A DNA stretch of 61,597 bases from an uncultured Elusimicrobia bacterium (GCA_903867985.1 CAIPTO010000146.1:1-61597); one strand, 5' to 3'; shown: positions 17,027 to 27,024, numbered from the stretch's first letter. Translations and numbers: made by a program. The notes: generated by a model from the sequence alone, not told the origin.

Positions 17027-18934
17027 TTATTGTATCTTGAAATCCGGAGCAAATTCCTTATGCCAAAGTTCAAGCATCAGGAGCGCCCAGAGTTTGTAGC
17101 CGTGGTCGCGCGCACCGCTCTGATGTTCGTCCCATAGCCTGACAATGTGTTCCCTGTTAAAATAGCCGCGTCCCAGCGCTTTGGAGGAAAGGCATGTTCC
17201 CGCCCAATAATCCTTTAACTCTCCCCTGAACCAGGGTCCCAGCGGTATGCCGAAACCCATCTTGCCCCTTTTATATATCCGTCTGGGCAACATATCCTTA
17301 AAGGTTTCTTTTAATATCCACTTGGTGCCGTTGATGCCCTTGAGCTTCAAATGGCTTGGCAGGCGGTATGCGAACTCTATTACCTTCTGGTCGAGGAACG
17401 GGGAACGGGTTTCAAGGGAATTTGCCATGGAGGCGATATCCATCTTGGTCATCAGGCATTCCGGCAGATACGATCTGAAATCGACATAGGATAATTTGCC
17501 CATGAGATCCTGGCCTGCCGGTGCCTTGAACAGTCCGGTTATATATCTTTCTCCGTACCGGATATCTTTGCCCAGCGCGGCTTCAAACGCCGGGGTAAAC
17601 AAGCCTTGTTTTTCGTCCGGCCCGAAAAATGAGATTGTAGACAGGTAACTAAGCGGCAGATCATCATACAGGGACGCCTTCATAAATTTCCCCGCGCGCC
17701 AGAAAACGCCGTACGGAGCTTTTTTTGGAAAAAACCGTGTAAAATTCAGGAGCGCTTTTTTTAAGCTTTCCGGCATGACGCCGCAATAAGAATCCAGCTT
17801 CATCGCTACGTAGCGCAAATAGCCGCCGAAGGCCTCGTCACCCCCGTCGCCGTTCAGGGCCACGGTCACGGCTTTTCTGGTCTCTCGGGAAACGAAATAA
17901 GACGGCAGGGCGCTGGCGTCCGCATATGGTTCGCCGTAGTGACGCACAAGCTTCTCCAGCACATCCGTCATCCTGGCTTCTACGATAAACTCCGTATGCT
18001 TCGTGCCGTACATCTCCGCCACCTGCCGGGCGTAACCGAGTTCAGAGAACCCGGCTTCTTTGAAACCTATTGAGAAAGTCTTTACAGGCTGGTCGGAACT
18101 CCTGGCCATCAGCGCTACCACGACCGAAGAGTCTATACCGCCTGAAAGAAAGGCTCCCAGAGGGACCTCGGACATAAGCCTTATTTTGGTAGCCTCCAAC
18201 AGCTCTTTATAAAGCCTTTCTTTAACATCGGCCAGCGGCAGATCAAGTTTCCCCTCGCTCACCGGCAGGTCCCAATATCTTTCAATCGTGACCTCCCCGT
18301 TCTCAAACGTCAGGATAGACGCCGGCTCTAGTTTTTTTACGCTTTTAAATATGCTGAGCGGGCTTGGGATGTACTGGAGCGTGAGGTAGGCGTCCACGGC
18401 GCGCAGGTCTATGTCGCGGGGAATAGCCTTGTCCGCCAGAAGCGCGTTTAATTCCGAGGCGAAGGCGAGAAATGTTCCGTTCATGGAATAAAAAAGAGGC
18501 TTCTTGCCCACTCTGTCCCGGGTCAGCACCAGCCTTTTTTTTCGGCTGTCCCAGATCGCGATGGCGAACATACCCCGGAGCTCTTTGACGAAATCGGTCC
18601 CCAACTCCTCATAAAGGTGGATAATGGTCTCGGTGTCGGACTTTGTTCTGAAGATATGCCCATTTTGGATCAGCCGCTCGCGCAGCTCCTGAAAATTATA
18701 GATCTCGCCGTTGAAGACTATCCAGATGGAACCGTCCTCGTTAGAGATGGGCTGATGCCCCGTGGAAAGGTCGATTATGGAAAGCCGGCGCATGGCCAGT
18801 CCGATATTGCCTTCGGTGTGAAAGCCTTCGTCGTCCGGACCCCTGTGCTCAAGGAGATCGCTCATTTTTTTGAGCTCTTCTTTGTTGACGGGCTCAGTGC
18901 CAGCGTAATTATATTTTCCGCAGATTCCGCACAT
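17027..18934 (-). CDS. asnB: Asparagine synthetase (glutamine-hydrolysing)
   Basis: A 635-aa class II amidotransferase. Cys2 (MCGICGKYNY) is the N-terminal nucleophile of the glutaminase domain, with RGPDDEG and NGEIYNF. The synthetase half carries the ATP loop LSGGIDSSVVVAL. It converts aspartate to asparagine, but paralogues in polysaccharide loci amidate uronic acids or other carboxylates. Both readings are open because the gene sits between GT4 and trmL at the edge of a glycan locus. Confidence 0.92.
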   Translation of the reverse strand: MCGICGKYNYAGTEPVNKEELKKMSDLLEHRGPDDEGFHTEGNIGLAMRRLSIIDLSTGHQPISNEDGSIWIVFNGEIYNFQELRERLIQNGHIFRTKSDTETIIHLYEELGTDFVKELRGMFAIAIWDSRKKRLVLTRDRVGKKPLFYSMNGTFLAFASELNALLADKAIPRDIDLRAVDAYLTLQYIPSPLSIFKSVKKLEPASILTFENGEVTIERYWDLPVSEGKLDLPLADVKERLYKELLEATKIRLMSEVPLGAFLSGGIDSSVVVALMARSSDQPVKTFSIGFKEAGFSELGYARQVAEMYGTKHTEFIVEARMTDVLEKLVRHYGEPYADASALPSYFVSRETRKAVTVALNGDGGDEAFGGYLRYVAMKLDSYCGVMPESLKKALLNFTRFFPKKAPYGVFWRAGKFMKASLYDDLPLSYLSTISFFGPDEKQGLFTPAFEAALGKDIRYGERYITGLFKAPAGQDLMGKLSYVDFRSYLPECLMTKMDIASMANSLETRSPFLDQKVIEFAYRLPSHLKLKGINGTKWILKETFKDMLPRRIYKRGKMGFGIPLGPWFRGELKDYWAGTCLSSKALGRGYFNREHIVRLWDEHQSGARDHGYKLWALLMLELWHKEFAPDFKIQ

Positions 18935-18950
18935 AGTATAGATTCCGGAT

Positions 18951-20090
18951 TCAGGATTGCTGATTTAAAATCAAGACCCCGTAATACTCCTCCAGTATAT
19001 TTTTTATTGAAAACCTGTTTATGGACTCTTTAGCCTTTCGGGAATATTTCAGAGCTTTTTCCTTGTCGCTTATAAGTTCATAAATTGCTGCCGCAAGGCC
19101 GGCGGCGTCTTTCACGGGGACAAGGATCCCAGTAACATTATTAGCGATTATCTCGTTGGGCCCGGATGGGCAGTCGCTCGAAATCACGGGCGTTCCGCAA
19201 GCCATGGCCTCAACCAAAACATTGCCGAAGCCCTCCCAATTGGAGGACAGAACAAATACTGAAGAACGCGCGACATACTTATGAGGATTTTCCATGAACC
19301 CTAGAAAGGCCACGTCTTTCTCCACATCCAGCTCCCGGCAAAGATTCACCAATTCCTCTTTTCGCGGCCCCTCTCCTAGAAACACCAGCCTGCAGGCCAA
19401 TCTGCTTCTGACCATCTTGAAAGCCCGGATGAGATAATCGGGAGCTTTCCGTTCCGCGAATGAACCGACACTGATAACGACAGGCAGGCTGCCGTTAAAC
19501 CAATCCGTTGTGGAAACGGGCTCGTTCTTTCGTATTTGTATCCCCTCAATATCGATCGGGTTATATATCACTTTTACCTTATCTTCCCTGACACCGAAAG
19601 ACCCTATTATATCGTCTCTAACACCTTTCGACACCGCGATGGTGAGGTCCGCCGCGTTGTAGAAGTATTTAAACAAAGATCGGTATATGAAATCGGTTTT
19701 TCTGTAGAGTTCTATTGAAGGCGTTGAGTGCTCGCTGAATATAGTCCGGCATCTGACACCGGATAGTTTGCCGGCAGCAAACAGAATGAAATTTATTCCG
19801 GTCAAAAATCCGAATAAGACTTGCGGCCGCTCCCGCCTAATTATTTTAGCAACCTTCAAGATCCGGCCCGCCGTCCTCAAAACCTTAACGAACAGATTGC
19901 CGGCTGGCGCGGAATCCAGAACATATATTTTAATGCCTTCAGGGATCTTATAGACCATCTCACCCGTCAACAAGACGCAGACCGGCTCAATCCGACCGGT
20001 ATCCAGATTCTCCAGCAGGGTGGCAAGGACCCTTTCAGCCCCGCCTTTTCCCAGGTTGTAAGCCGCGAACAGCACCTTTGTTTTTGTCAT
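18951..20090 (-). CDS. Family 4 glycosyltransferase
   Basis: A 379-aa GT-B fold enzyme. The N-terminal glycine loop is GKGGAERVL, and the C-terminal donor site has VLSSNWEGFGNVLVEAMACG with the two acidic residues of the EX7E motif and PVISSDCPSG. GT4 enzymes are retaining and act on lipid-linked oligosaccharides at the cytoplasmic face. It lies 16 bp upstream of asnB in the same operon; donor and acceptor are unknown. Confidence 0.9.
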   Translation of the reverse strand: MTKTKVLFAAYNLGKGGAERVLATLLENLDTGRIEPVCVLLTGEMVYKIPEGIKIYVLDSAPAGNLFVKVLRTAGRILKVAKIIRRERPQVLFGFLTGINFILFAAGKLSGVRCRTIFSEHSTPSIELYRKTDFIYRSLFKYFYNAADLTIAVSKGVRDDIIGSFGVREDKVKVIYNPIDIEGIQIRKNEPVSTTDWFNGSLPVVISVGSFAERKAPDYLIRAFKMVRSRLACRLVFLGEGPRKEELVNLCRELDVEKDVAFLGFMENPHKYVARSSVFVLSSNWEGFGNVLVEAMACGTPVISSDCPSGPNEIIANNVTGILVPVKDAAGLAAAIYELISDKEKALKYSRKAKESINRFSIKNILEEYYGVLILNQQS

Positions 20091-20117
20091 TTATTTAAAT
20101 CCCGCGTATCCGAAAGG

Positions 20118-21125
20118 TCAGCGTTTAACTTTACCGAGCATAGCGTATATTTTTATTTGACTATCGTCGGGGAATAGCCGAATGAGCTTTTTTATCATTC
20201 CCTTAACGCCGCGCCAGGCCGCGAATATGAATCTATATAGCCCGGCCGGGAGGAACAACAGGCCCGCGTCCCAGAACCAAAAGCTGGGATACGCTCCGAA
20301 GACATGCACGCACTCGTTCCATAGTTTTTTATCGACCCTCAAGCCGCAGGACTTCGCATAAGGAATATTCCACTTGTTTTTCGCTTTAACATATCGTCTG
20401 GCCTGATCGGCAATTTCCCGGGAATACCCGAGCCGCTCCAGATGGAGATATATCTTCGCCAGATCAATCCCGACGTTAAAAAAGGTTCCGCGCTTGCCCC
20501 ACCGGGGCTCTTTCTGCCCGTAGTGAATTTGCTCGACAAGGACATCGCGCAGCACGGAACCGTTGCGCTCGGAGAGCGCCCTGACCAGATATCCGATATG
20601 GGTCCAATATGTGCCGTAATATCCGGACAGGTCATATGATTCCCATAGTTTTTTATTGATTACGCAGGAAGAAGCGAGGGTGCTTTTAAATCTGGTTACG
20701 CGGAAAAAAGTATTCCCGTCCACATTCAGATAATTTTTATCTATGGGCTGAGCCGCGTCCTCGTAATTAGCGAAGATTGCCGCCACATCAGGGGCCGCCG
20801 CTATCGCCTCAAGGACCTTCCTTACCGCGCCGGGATCGGTGAGGTGATCGTCATCGGATATGATCCAGACGAATTCTCCACGCGCGCGGCGGACCACCTG
20901 ATCGAAGTTCCGATCCATCCCCAAATTCGTGTCGGTTCGAAAATAATGGACGCGGGGGTTTTCACCGACCACCTCTCTTATTATAAGCGGGGTTTTATCT
21001 GTGGAGCAATTATCAGAGATGACCAGCTCGACAGAGTCCGAAAGCTGCGGCAATATACTGCCAAGCGACTCTGCGATCCTGTGTTCGCCATTGTGCGTTG
21101 GCATGCCGATTGACAGTTTAATCAT
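20118..21125 (-). CDS. Family 2 glycosyltransferase
   Basis: A 335-aa GT2 enzyme: IKLSIGMPTHNGEHRIAESL at the N-terminus, SDNCSTDKT, and the DXD-type VWIISDDDHL. The last 60 residues include a hydrophobic segment (FLPAGLYRFIFAAW) likely to attach it to the membrane. Its ATG overlaps the stop of the upstream SDR gene (TAATG), which fixes the start at 21125. It acts in the glycan operon SDR-GT2-GT4-asnB-trmL. Confidence 0.88.
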   Translation of the reverse strand: MIKLSIGMPTHNGEHRIAESLGSILPQLSDSVELVISDNCSTDKTPLIIREVVGENPRVHYFRTDTNLGMDRNFDQVVRRARGEFVWIISDDDHLTDPGAVRKVLEAIAAAPDVAAIFANYEDAAQPIDKNYLNVDGNTFFRVTRFKSTLASSCVINKKLWESYDLSGYYGTYWTHIGYLVRALSERNGSVLRDVLVEQIHYGQKEPRWGKRGTFFNVGIDLAKIYLHLERLGYSREIADQARRYVKAKNKWNIPYAKSCGLRVDKKLWNECVHVFGAYPSFWFWDAGLLFLPAGLYRFIFAAWRGVKGMIKKLIRLFPDDSQIKIYAMLGKVKR

Positions 21126-22033
21126 TAAAGATCTTTTATTCCGTATTTTTTCAGGATATTGCAGAGCCCTTCCCTGGGAGAGAAGCGGGGATGCCATCCC
21201 AGATTTTCCAGTTCGGATATATCCCCTTTTGAATCCATTATCTCATCCGGCCGATACGGAATGGCGCCAAAATTCAGATTTGTATTACTGCGGGAAAGAT
21301 CTTTAATTAGACCAACAAACTCTTTTATCTCAATGCTTTTTCCTGTCCCTAATTCGTAAGTTTTATAACTGAAATTAATATTCGACACGTTTTCCATCAC
21401 TTTCATATAAGCCTCAACCGCGTCACCTACATAAATGAAGTCTCTTTTTTGATTCCCATAGGTCAGGTTAACGGTTTTGACTTTTTGAACCGCAATATTC
21501 TGGATCATGCTTTCAACGAATTTATCGGGGCCGTCCTGCTCCCCATAAATATGTTCCAGCATTATATTCGCGACTTTTATTTTTTTGGAAAAATACTTTA
21601 ACCAGGTATTAAAACTTTTCTTAGACAACGAATAATCTAGGAGATGCGTGTAAGAGAGGTGTTCTTTATTAAAATATGAATCCGTGTTGATAAAACACCC
21701 GGTTCCATGTTTTATCGCTAACTCTAAAATTTTTATAGGGAAGATTAAATTCGAGTCCAATATCGCGGAGGTTGGCGTTCCGGCTCTGCCGTAGTTCGTC
21801 GCCGTGTGAACAATACAATCAAACCGATTTTCTTGAAAAACCGCATCAAGCTCTTTTCTGTCACTATCATAAACAACGACGCGGCCGGTTAAGAGGTCCT
21901 GTATTCTGAATAAATTTGAAAATGAGCGTTTCAAAACAACAACGTCATACTTATCGTGATCGATCATTGAGCGAAGCAGATGGCTTCCCAAAAAACCCGT
22001 AGCACCCGTCAGGAGCACTTTTTTTCTGCTCAT
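21125..22033 (-). CDS. NAD-dependent epimerase/dehydratase (SDR), nucleotide-sugar type
   Basis: A 302-aa extended SDR with the cofactor loop GATGFLGSHL and the catalytic YSLSKK. The segment VHTATNYGR resembles CDP-abequose/paratose synthases and related enzymes that reduce 4-keto-6-deoxy sugars. It would make a deoxysugar for the adjacent glycosyltransferases. The gene is clearly richer in A+T than its neighbours (many AAA, ATT and AAT codons), which hints at transfer from another genome. The exact reaction is inferred, not proven. Confidence 0.85.
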   Translation of the reverse strand: MSRKKVLLTGATGFLGSHLLRSMIDHDKYDVVVLKRSFSNLFRIQDLLTGRVVVYDSDRKELDAVFQENRFDCIVHTATNYGRAGTPTSAILDSNLIFPIKILELAIKHGTGCFINTDSYFNKEHLSYTHLLDYSLSKKSFNTWLKYFSKKIKVANIMLEHIYGEQDGPDKFVESMIQNIAVQKVKTVNLTYGNQKRDFIYVGDAVEAYMKVMENVSNINFSYKTYELGTGKSIEIKEFVGLIKDLSRSNTNLNFGAIPYRPDEIMDSKGDISELENLGWHPRFSPREGLCNILKKYGIKDL

Positions 22034-22208
22034 TTAGTTCAATCCTCTTTTTGAAAATCTTTTTGTTAGTATATCAAACCGATATTTTAGTATCAACGAC
22101 TAATTAGCTCCGCAAAAACTCCGATTTCCGGACAGGACAAATAACCGGCTTCTGCCGGATCCGCCGCATGTTGAAGATATTCCGTGATGCCAGAGCGTCT
22201 CCGCGCCC

Positions 22209-23204
22209 CTATCGCGCGTCGTCCGCCGCTTTGCCGCTGAACTGCGCCCAGACCTTGCCTAGCGACTGGCCCATCTGGTAAACGAATATCATCCCCGCGA
22301 TGGTGATAAAAACGTAGCCAAGCACGTGCACGCATGTGGCGTACGCGAAAGCCACTTCCCTGTTTACGCCCCAGGAACCGGCCACTTTGGCGATGGCAAA
22401 TTCAAAATTGCCAAAATAGCCCGGCATGCCCGGGATGGATACCGCGACCGCGGCGCTGAAAAGAAGAACCACGCACCTGAAACCATTTACTATGTCGCTT
22501 ATGCCGAAGGCGCGGGCCACCAGATAGAAATTAAGCGCGTCCAGGATCCACTGCCCGGCCGCCAGCGCGACCACTGCGGCCGCGGTCTTAAAAGAATGGA
22601 AGGCCCTGACTCCCAGGGCCAGATGCCCCAGCCCTTTGGTTACGCGCGGGAATTTATTAAAAAATCCGGAAAAGAACCGGTGTGTAATGATCTCGTCTAT
22701 GAACACCAGCATCAGCAGGCCGGCCAGAAGTCCCCCGAGCAGGACCCAGAAGTAGCCGCCGTAACTTATAAAGCCCCCTGTAATCCCGCCGAGTCTGGCC
22801 GCCAGCACGAAGAGGATGACAAGAACTATGGTGTCCAGCGCGCGCTCAACCAGGATAGTGGCGAAAACCGTCACTACCGGGATGGTAAAAAGTCCGGCGC
22901 CGAAAGTGCCGCGGACTATTTCGCCAAGGCGCAGCGGCAGAACATTGCTTAAAGCTAATCCTGCGGCTTCCAGCCGGAACGCGTCCCAGAACCGCACGGG
23001 CCTGGCCGGGTCAAGCAGAAGCTTCCATCTCAGCCCCCTGAAAAACATCTCCGCCAGCACAACAAAAAAGGTCGGTATTATGATCAGAGGATTGACGCGC
23101 GAATATATTTCAGCCAGCTTGCTGAAATCAATATTCCTGAAAGCAAAATACAGCAATGCCGCGCTGATCACCAGGCCGCCGACGATGGATAATTTGGTTT
23201 TCAT
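22209..23204 (-). CDS. Flippase-like membrane protein (AglD / LPG synthase TM domain family)
   Basis: A 331-aa integral membrane protein with about seven or eight hydrophobic segments. It has the family signature FFRGLRWKLLL, SNVLPLRLGEIVRG and PGMPGYFGNFEFAIA. Members are called lysylphosphatidylglycerol synthetase transmembrane region or dolichol-phosphate glucose synthase-like, and are thought to handle lipid-linked precursors. It follows the glycan operon after a 175-bp gap, consistent with an envelope role. A cytoplasmic catalytic domain is absent. Confidence 0.8.
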   Translation of the reverse strand: MKTKLSIVGGLVISAALLYFAFRNIDFSKLAEIYSRVNPLIIIPTFFVVLAEMFFRGLRWKLLLDPARPVRFWDAFRLEAAGLALSNVLPLRLGEIVRGTFGAGLFTIPVVTVFATILVERALDTIVLVILFVLAARLGGITGGFISYGGYFWVLLGGLLAGLLMLVFIDEIITHRFFSGFFNKFPRVTKGLGHLALGVRAFHSFKTAAAVVALAAGQWILDALNFYLVARAFGISDIVNGFRCVVLLFSAAVAVSIPGMPGYFGNFEFAIAKVAGSWGVNREVAFAYATCVHVLGYVFITIAGMIFVYQMGQSLGKVWAQFSGKAADDAR

Positions 23205-23292
23205 AATTTCGCGGATTGGCTACTGGCGGACCAACCGAAAGCTGCGAGCCCCCGATCTGCGTCTCTTGCCAATCCTCCAATCCTCTGATCTT

Positions 23293-25254
23293 CTACACCG
23301 CGTCGATACTTCTCAGGAACGCCTCTTCCGCGGCTGGGCGGCCAAGAAACTTTTCCACCTGGCCGGCCTCGTCGTAACTTCTTCCCGGCGCGAGTATAAG
23401 TTCGCGGTAGCGGGCGCCGGTAGCGGGATCCATGATCCCTTTCTCCTCAAAAACGGAGAAAAGGTCGGCGGCTATCAGTTCCGACCAGAGATAGCTGTAA
23501 TAGCCGGCCTCGTAGCCGCCCATCAGGTGGCCGAAACTCGCGGCCGGGTGCGTGCCGGAACTCATCGGGATAAGGGATATTTTTTTCATCAGCTTCTCAT
23601 AGAGCCTGGTGGTGTCCACCTTTCCTTTGGCGGTGTGATACCTGAGGTCAAGGATGCTGAAAAAGATTTGCCTGAGATAAACCAGCCCTGAGTCCATATT
23701 TTTAGTGCTTATGAGTTTTTTTATGAGGCCGTCCGGAAGTTTATCTTCCGGCCTTTTATAATGGCCGGAGACCCGTTTAAGAACCTCGCCGTAATAGGCC
23801 CAGTTCTCCAGCATTTTGGAGGGCACTTCCACAAAATCGCGCGAGACGCTGGTGCCGGAGAACTTGCCGTATTTAGCCTTTGTGAAAATATTATGCGTGA
23901 CGTGGCCGAATTCGTGGAACAGCGTCACCAGATCGTCGAATTTCATCAGCGCCGGAGCGCCGGAGCATGGGCTGGGAAAGTTCGCCACGATAGCCGCAGC
24001 CGGCACGATGTAGGACCCGTCTCTGTCTTCGCGTCCGTGGCGCAGCCCGAAGCACGCAGCGTGCTTGTACTTGCCGTCGCGCGGGAACAGGTCAAAGTAG
24101 AAATAGGCGGCCGTGGACCCGTCAACATTCTTCACCTTGTAAGCGCGCGCGTCCTTATGCCACACTGGCAGGTCCGCCGTCTCAAACTTTACGGCGAACA
24201 CGCGTCCGAAAATATCAAACATCCCATTAATTACGGTCTCCAGCGGAAAGTACTCCTTTATCTTCTCATGGTCCAGGGCGTACTTTTCTTTCTTGAGCTG
24301 GTTGTTATAATAGCGCCACTCCCAGGCGTCCAGTGTCTTATCCAAACCGCCGACGCGCTTGTTCTTCAGTTTTGCCCGCTGGCGCAGTTCCTTTCGGCCC
24401 TTTTTCCTGAGCTTGGCCCAGGTGCGTTCGAGAAACTCTATTACATTGGCACTGTTCTTGGCCATGCGATCGTCCAGCATGTAATCCGCGAAGTTGGGAT
24501 AGCCGATAAGCCCGGCGATCTTACGCCTGAGGGCTATGGCGTCTTCCATCAGCCTGACATTAGACGCCGCGCAGCGGTTGTTGAACATGGCTTCCAGCCG
24601 CTTTCTGGCCCCGTCCGATTCGGCGTTGTCCATGAACGGGATATAATCCGGATAATTCATGGTGACAAGATACTTGCCGTCCGAAGTTTTTTCAAGGCGG
24701 CTGACAAAGTCCTCCGGCAGCCCCTTCAGTTCCTCAAGGGTCAGCGGCAGGCTATCGTTAACTTCGCGCAGATTTTTGGAGAAGCTGAGCTCCAGTTCTA
24801 TAAGCTCCTTCAGGAGTTTCTTGACCTTATTCTTTTTTCTGGGCTCCAGGCCGAGACCGTTTTTTTTAAAATCCAGAAGAGTTTTTGAAAGTAAGCGGCT
24901 TTCCACCTCTCCGAGTTTCTCGCCTTTGGCCGCGTATTCGTTGAGAGCGTTAAAAATATCCTCACGGGTAAAAATATCCACCGAATACTGGCTGATCCTC
25001 AGCTCCAGCTCCTGCGCGGCTTTACGCACTTCAGCATTATCCGAAACATAAGCCATTGCTATAGGGATGTTAACTGCTTCGCTGAAATCGCTTACGGCGC
25101 GCTCAAAAGCCAGCACCGTGTTGCTGAAATCCCGGTTTTCTCTGGAGAGGAGAGCAAGACCTTTTACACCGGCCTCAAAATCGTTTATGACCTGGTCGGC
25201 CAAAGCCCTGATGCCCTCGGGGGTATAATCAAAAACAGGAGCGCCATTGTCCAT
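23293..25254 (-). CDS. M3-family oligopeptidase
   Basis: A 653-aa thimet/oligopeptidase A-like zinc peptidase. The zinc motif is H447-E-F-G-H451 (TLFHEFGHVTHN), with downstream SQ-type segments such as FVEVPSKMLENW, where the glutamate is the third zinc ligand. No signal peptide is present, so it works in the cytoplasm, degrading peptides such as released signal peptides. The ATG at 25254 follows GGAGG and is preferred to a GTG 15 bp upstream. Length fits the family. Confidence 0.92.
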   Translation of the reverse strand: MDNGAPVFDYTPEGIRALADQVINDFEAGVKGLALLSRENRDFSNTVLAFERAVSDFSEAVNIPIAMAYVSDNAEVRKAAQELELRISQYSVDIFTREDIFNALNEYAAKGEKLGEVESRLLSKTLLDFKKNGLGLEPRKKNKVKKLLKELIELELSFSKNLREVNDSLPLTLEELKGLPEDFVSRLEKTSDGKYLVTMNYPDYIPFMDNAESDGARKRLEAMFNNRCAASNVRLMEDAIALRRKIAGLIGYPNFADYMLDDRMAKNSANVIEFLERTWAKLRKKGRKELRQRAKLKNKRVGGLDKTLDAWEWRYYNNQLKKEKYALDHEKIKEYFPLETVINGMFDIFGRVFAVKFETADLPVWHKDARAYKVKNVDGSTAAYFYFDLFPRDGKYKHAACFGLRHGREDRDGSYIVPAAAIVANFPSPCSGAPALMKFDDLVTLFHEFGHVTHNIFTKAKYGKFSGTSVSRDFVEVPSKMLENWAYYGEVLKRVSGHYKRPEDKLPDGLIKKLISTKNMDSGLVYLRQIFFSILDLRYHTAKGKVDTTRLYEKLMKKISLIPMSSGTHPAASFGHLMGGYEAGYYSYLWSELIAADLFSVFEEKGIMDPATGARYRELILAPGRSYDEAGQVEKFLGRPAAEEAFLRSIDAV

Positions 25255-25303
25255 ATATCCTCCATTCACTCCAGACTTGGGGTAATCTTCAACGGATATC
25301 TAT

Positions 25304-25332
25304 ATTATAGCCCTAATTTCATCAGTTGGTAA
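25304..25332 (-). promoter_or_regulatory. Promoter of the M3 peptidase gene
   Basis: On the minus strand TTACCA (25332-25327) is followed after 17 bp by TATAAT (25309-25304), a near-consensus sigma-70 promoter 50 bp before the start codon. It lies in the 321-bp divergent gap 25255-25575. Confidence 0.6.
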
Positions 25333-25449
25333 AATTGCCAAAGCGCCGTTATCTGCATATGGTGATAAAAGCAGCATTGATGGAGAGGTTTTCACTGCCG
25401 GACACTTTAAAGATGACTTGCCGCCGTTCCCTGAAAAGTTTCTTGGGAC

Positions 25450-25551
25450 ACCGCCCTGTGGCATAAGGCCCACACCGCCATGGGTCCTAAAGCGGCCCTT
25501 TCTGGGCCTTTGGCCCCTTATCGTCCTTAGGAATAGCGGTTAAACTATATC
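25450..25551 (+). promoter_or_regulatory. GGCC-rich leader and promoter of the second clostripain gene
   Basis: The segment CTGTGGCATAAGGCC is followed by GGTCCTAAAG, CGGCCCTTT and GGGCCTTTGGCCCC, then by TTAAACTATATC 24 bp before the start codon. The first clostripain gene has CTGTGGTATAGGCC and TGTAAACTATATA in the same order upstream. Shared order and sequence suggest a common control element; function is inferred. Confidence 0.45.
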
Positions 25552-25575
25552 TGATAAATAACGCGGAGGTATCAA

Positions 25576-27006
25576 ATGAAAAAAATTATCGCCAAAATCG
25601 CTATAGCCGCCACGGCTTTCCTGTTTTTTACAGTTTCAGGTTTAAACGCGCAAAACTCTTTCAACCTTAACGCTATTAACGCGGATGAAATAAAGGCAGC
25701 CATCGCGGCTGATCGGTCCGAAGCGCCCGATTCCCAAAAACAAATAGCCCCGTCAAGTGCAGATATTCAGAAAGAATGGACCATAATGGTCTTTATGAAT
25801 TCCAAAAATAACCTCAGCCAGAGCGCCGCGTTCGGCCTTTCCGGCAAATGGGCCGCGAAAGATTTAGCCGAAATGAAAAAAGTCGGAACCACCGATAAGA
25901 TTAACGTGGTGGTGGAATTCGGCACCACGGGCAAGGGCTCAAAGCGCATGCTGGTGGGCAAGAGCGGCCTTTTCTCCAGCGGTGAAAAAGTTTACAGCCA
26001 GGACCCCAAAGCCGACATGGGAGACTACAAGCGCGTCATAGACTTCGTGAAATGGTCCAAGCAAACCTTCCCCTCCAGGAAATACATGCTCATCCTCTGG
26101 AACCACGGGCTCGGCTGGATAGATCCGGTGATGAAGATTCCGGGGGCTGGAACCGCCTCTGCCGACAAGGGCATACTTTTTGACGATGAGACCAAGCACT
26201 ATGTCCGAACGCGCGAGCTTGGCGAAATACTGCGCCAGGGCGGCTATGTGGATGTGTTCGCCATGAACGCCTGCCTGATGCAGATGGCCGAAGTGGCCTA
26301 TGAAGTTAAAGATAACGCCGGGCTGATAGTCGCCTCTGAAGAGACTATGCTGGCCTACGGTTTCGACTACGAGAAACTCCTGAACTTCATGAACGCCGAC
26401 ACCGCCGCCGACAATGAGCAAATAAGCGACTTCTTCATCAATTGGGAGCGTGATTTCTACGCGGCAGGCGCCAGCGTGGGCTTCGCGCATATACCGCTTA
26501 GCGCCATGACAGCCACTATTTCCACGTTGCGCCCAGCGGCGCTTAACGACCTGCCTGCCTACCTGGACGCTTTCGCAGGCGCGGCTATGCGCAACAACGA
26601 AACAGAGGCTGTAAAAACCGCGGTCGCCGGAGCTATCCGCTTCTCCAGCCTAGATCCGAAGAACGACAAGAAGAAGATGATAGCCCCTTACGCCGATCTC
26701 TACGACTTCGCCGGCATAACAGGCGGTAACGCCAAGAATCAGGAAACCCGGGAGGCAGCCGAAAGCCTGAGGACATTCATAAAAACCAAGCTTGTGATAC
26801 GCAGCCTTGGCCTTAACAGCGATACCGAAAATGGCTACGACTACAGCAAAGTGGGCGGCATAGCCATCAATATGACGATGAAAATAAAACCCGTGCCGCC
26901 CCAGCTGGCAGCCGTCTCGCAAACCAAATACGCAGACCTGTCGCTTTCCAGAGCCTCACAATGGGATGAATTCGTGACATGGACCGACGGCGTGTGGAGC
27001 AAGTGA
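25576..27006 (+). CDS. Secreted clostripain-family (C11) cysteine peptidase, second copy
   Basis: A 476-aa paralogue of the protein at 175-1428. A signal peptide spans residues 1-25 (ends SGLNA). The catalytic dyad is H177 (YMLILWNHGLGW) and C233 (MNACLMQM). Between the signal peptide and KEWTIMVFMNSKNN lies a 45-residue Ala/Ser-rich spacer, longer than in the first copy, which could be a propeptide. GGAGG seven bases before the ATG sets the start. The gene ends 18 bp from a convergent AraC-type regulator. Confidence 0.92.
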   Translation: MKKIIAKIAIAATAFLFFTVSGLNAQNSFNLNAINADEIKAAIAADRSEAPDSQKQIAPSSADIQKEWTIMVFMNSKNNLSQSAAFGLSGKWAAKDLAEMKKVGTTDKINVVVEFGTTGKGSKRMLVGKSGLFSSGEKVYSQDPKADMGDYKRVIDFVKWSKQTFPSRKYMLILWNHGLGWIDPVMKIPGAGTASADKGILFDDETKHYVRTRELGEILRQGGYVDVFAMNACLMQMAEVAYEVKDNAGLIVASEETMLAYGFDYEKLLNFMNADTAADNEQISDFFINWERDFYAAGASVGFAHIPLSAMTATISTLRPAALNDLPAYLDAFAGAAMRNNETEAVKTAVAGAIRFSSLDPKNDKKKMIAPYADLYDFAGITGGNAKNQETREAAESLRTFIKTKLVIRSLGLNSDTENGYDYSKVGGIAINMTMKIKPVPPQLAAVSQTKYADLSLSRASQWDEFVTWTDGVWSK

Positions 27007-27024
27007 GCCGCTTTTTCGTATTTT

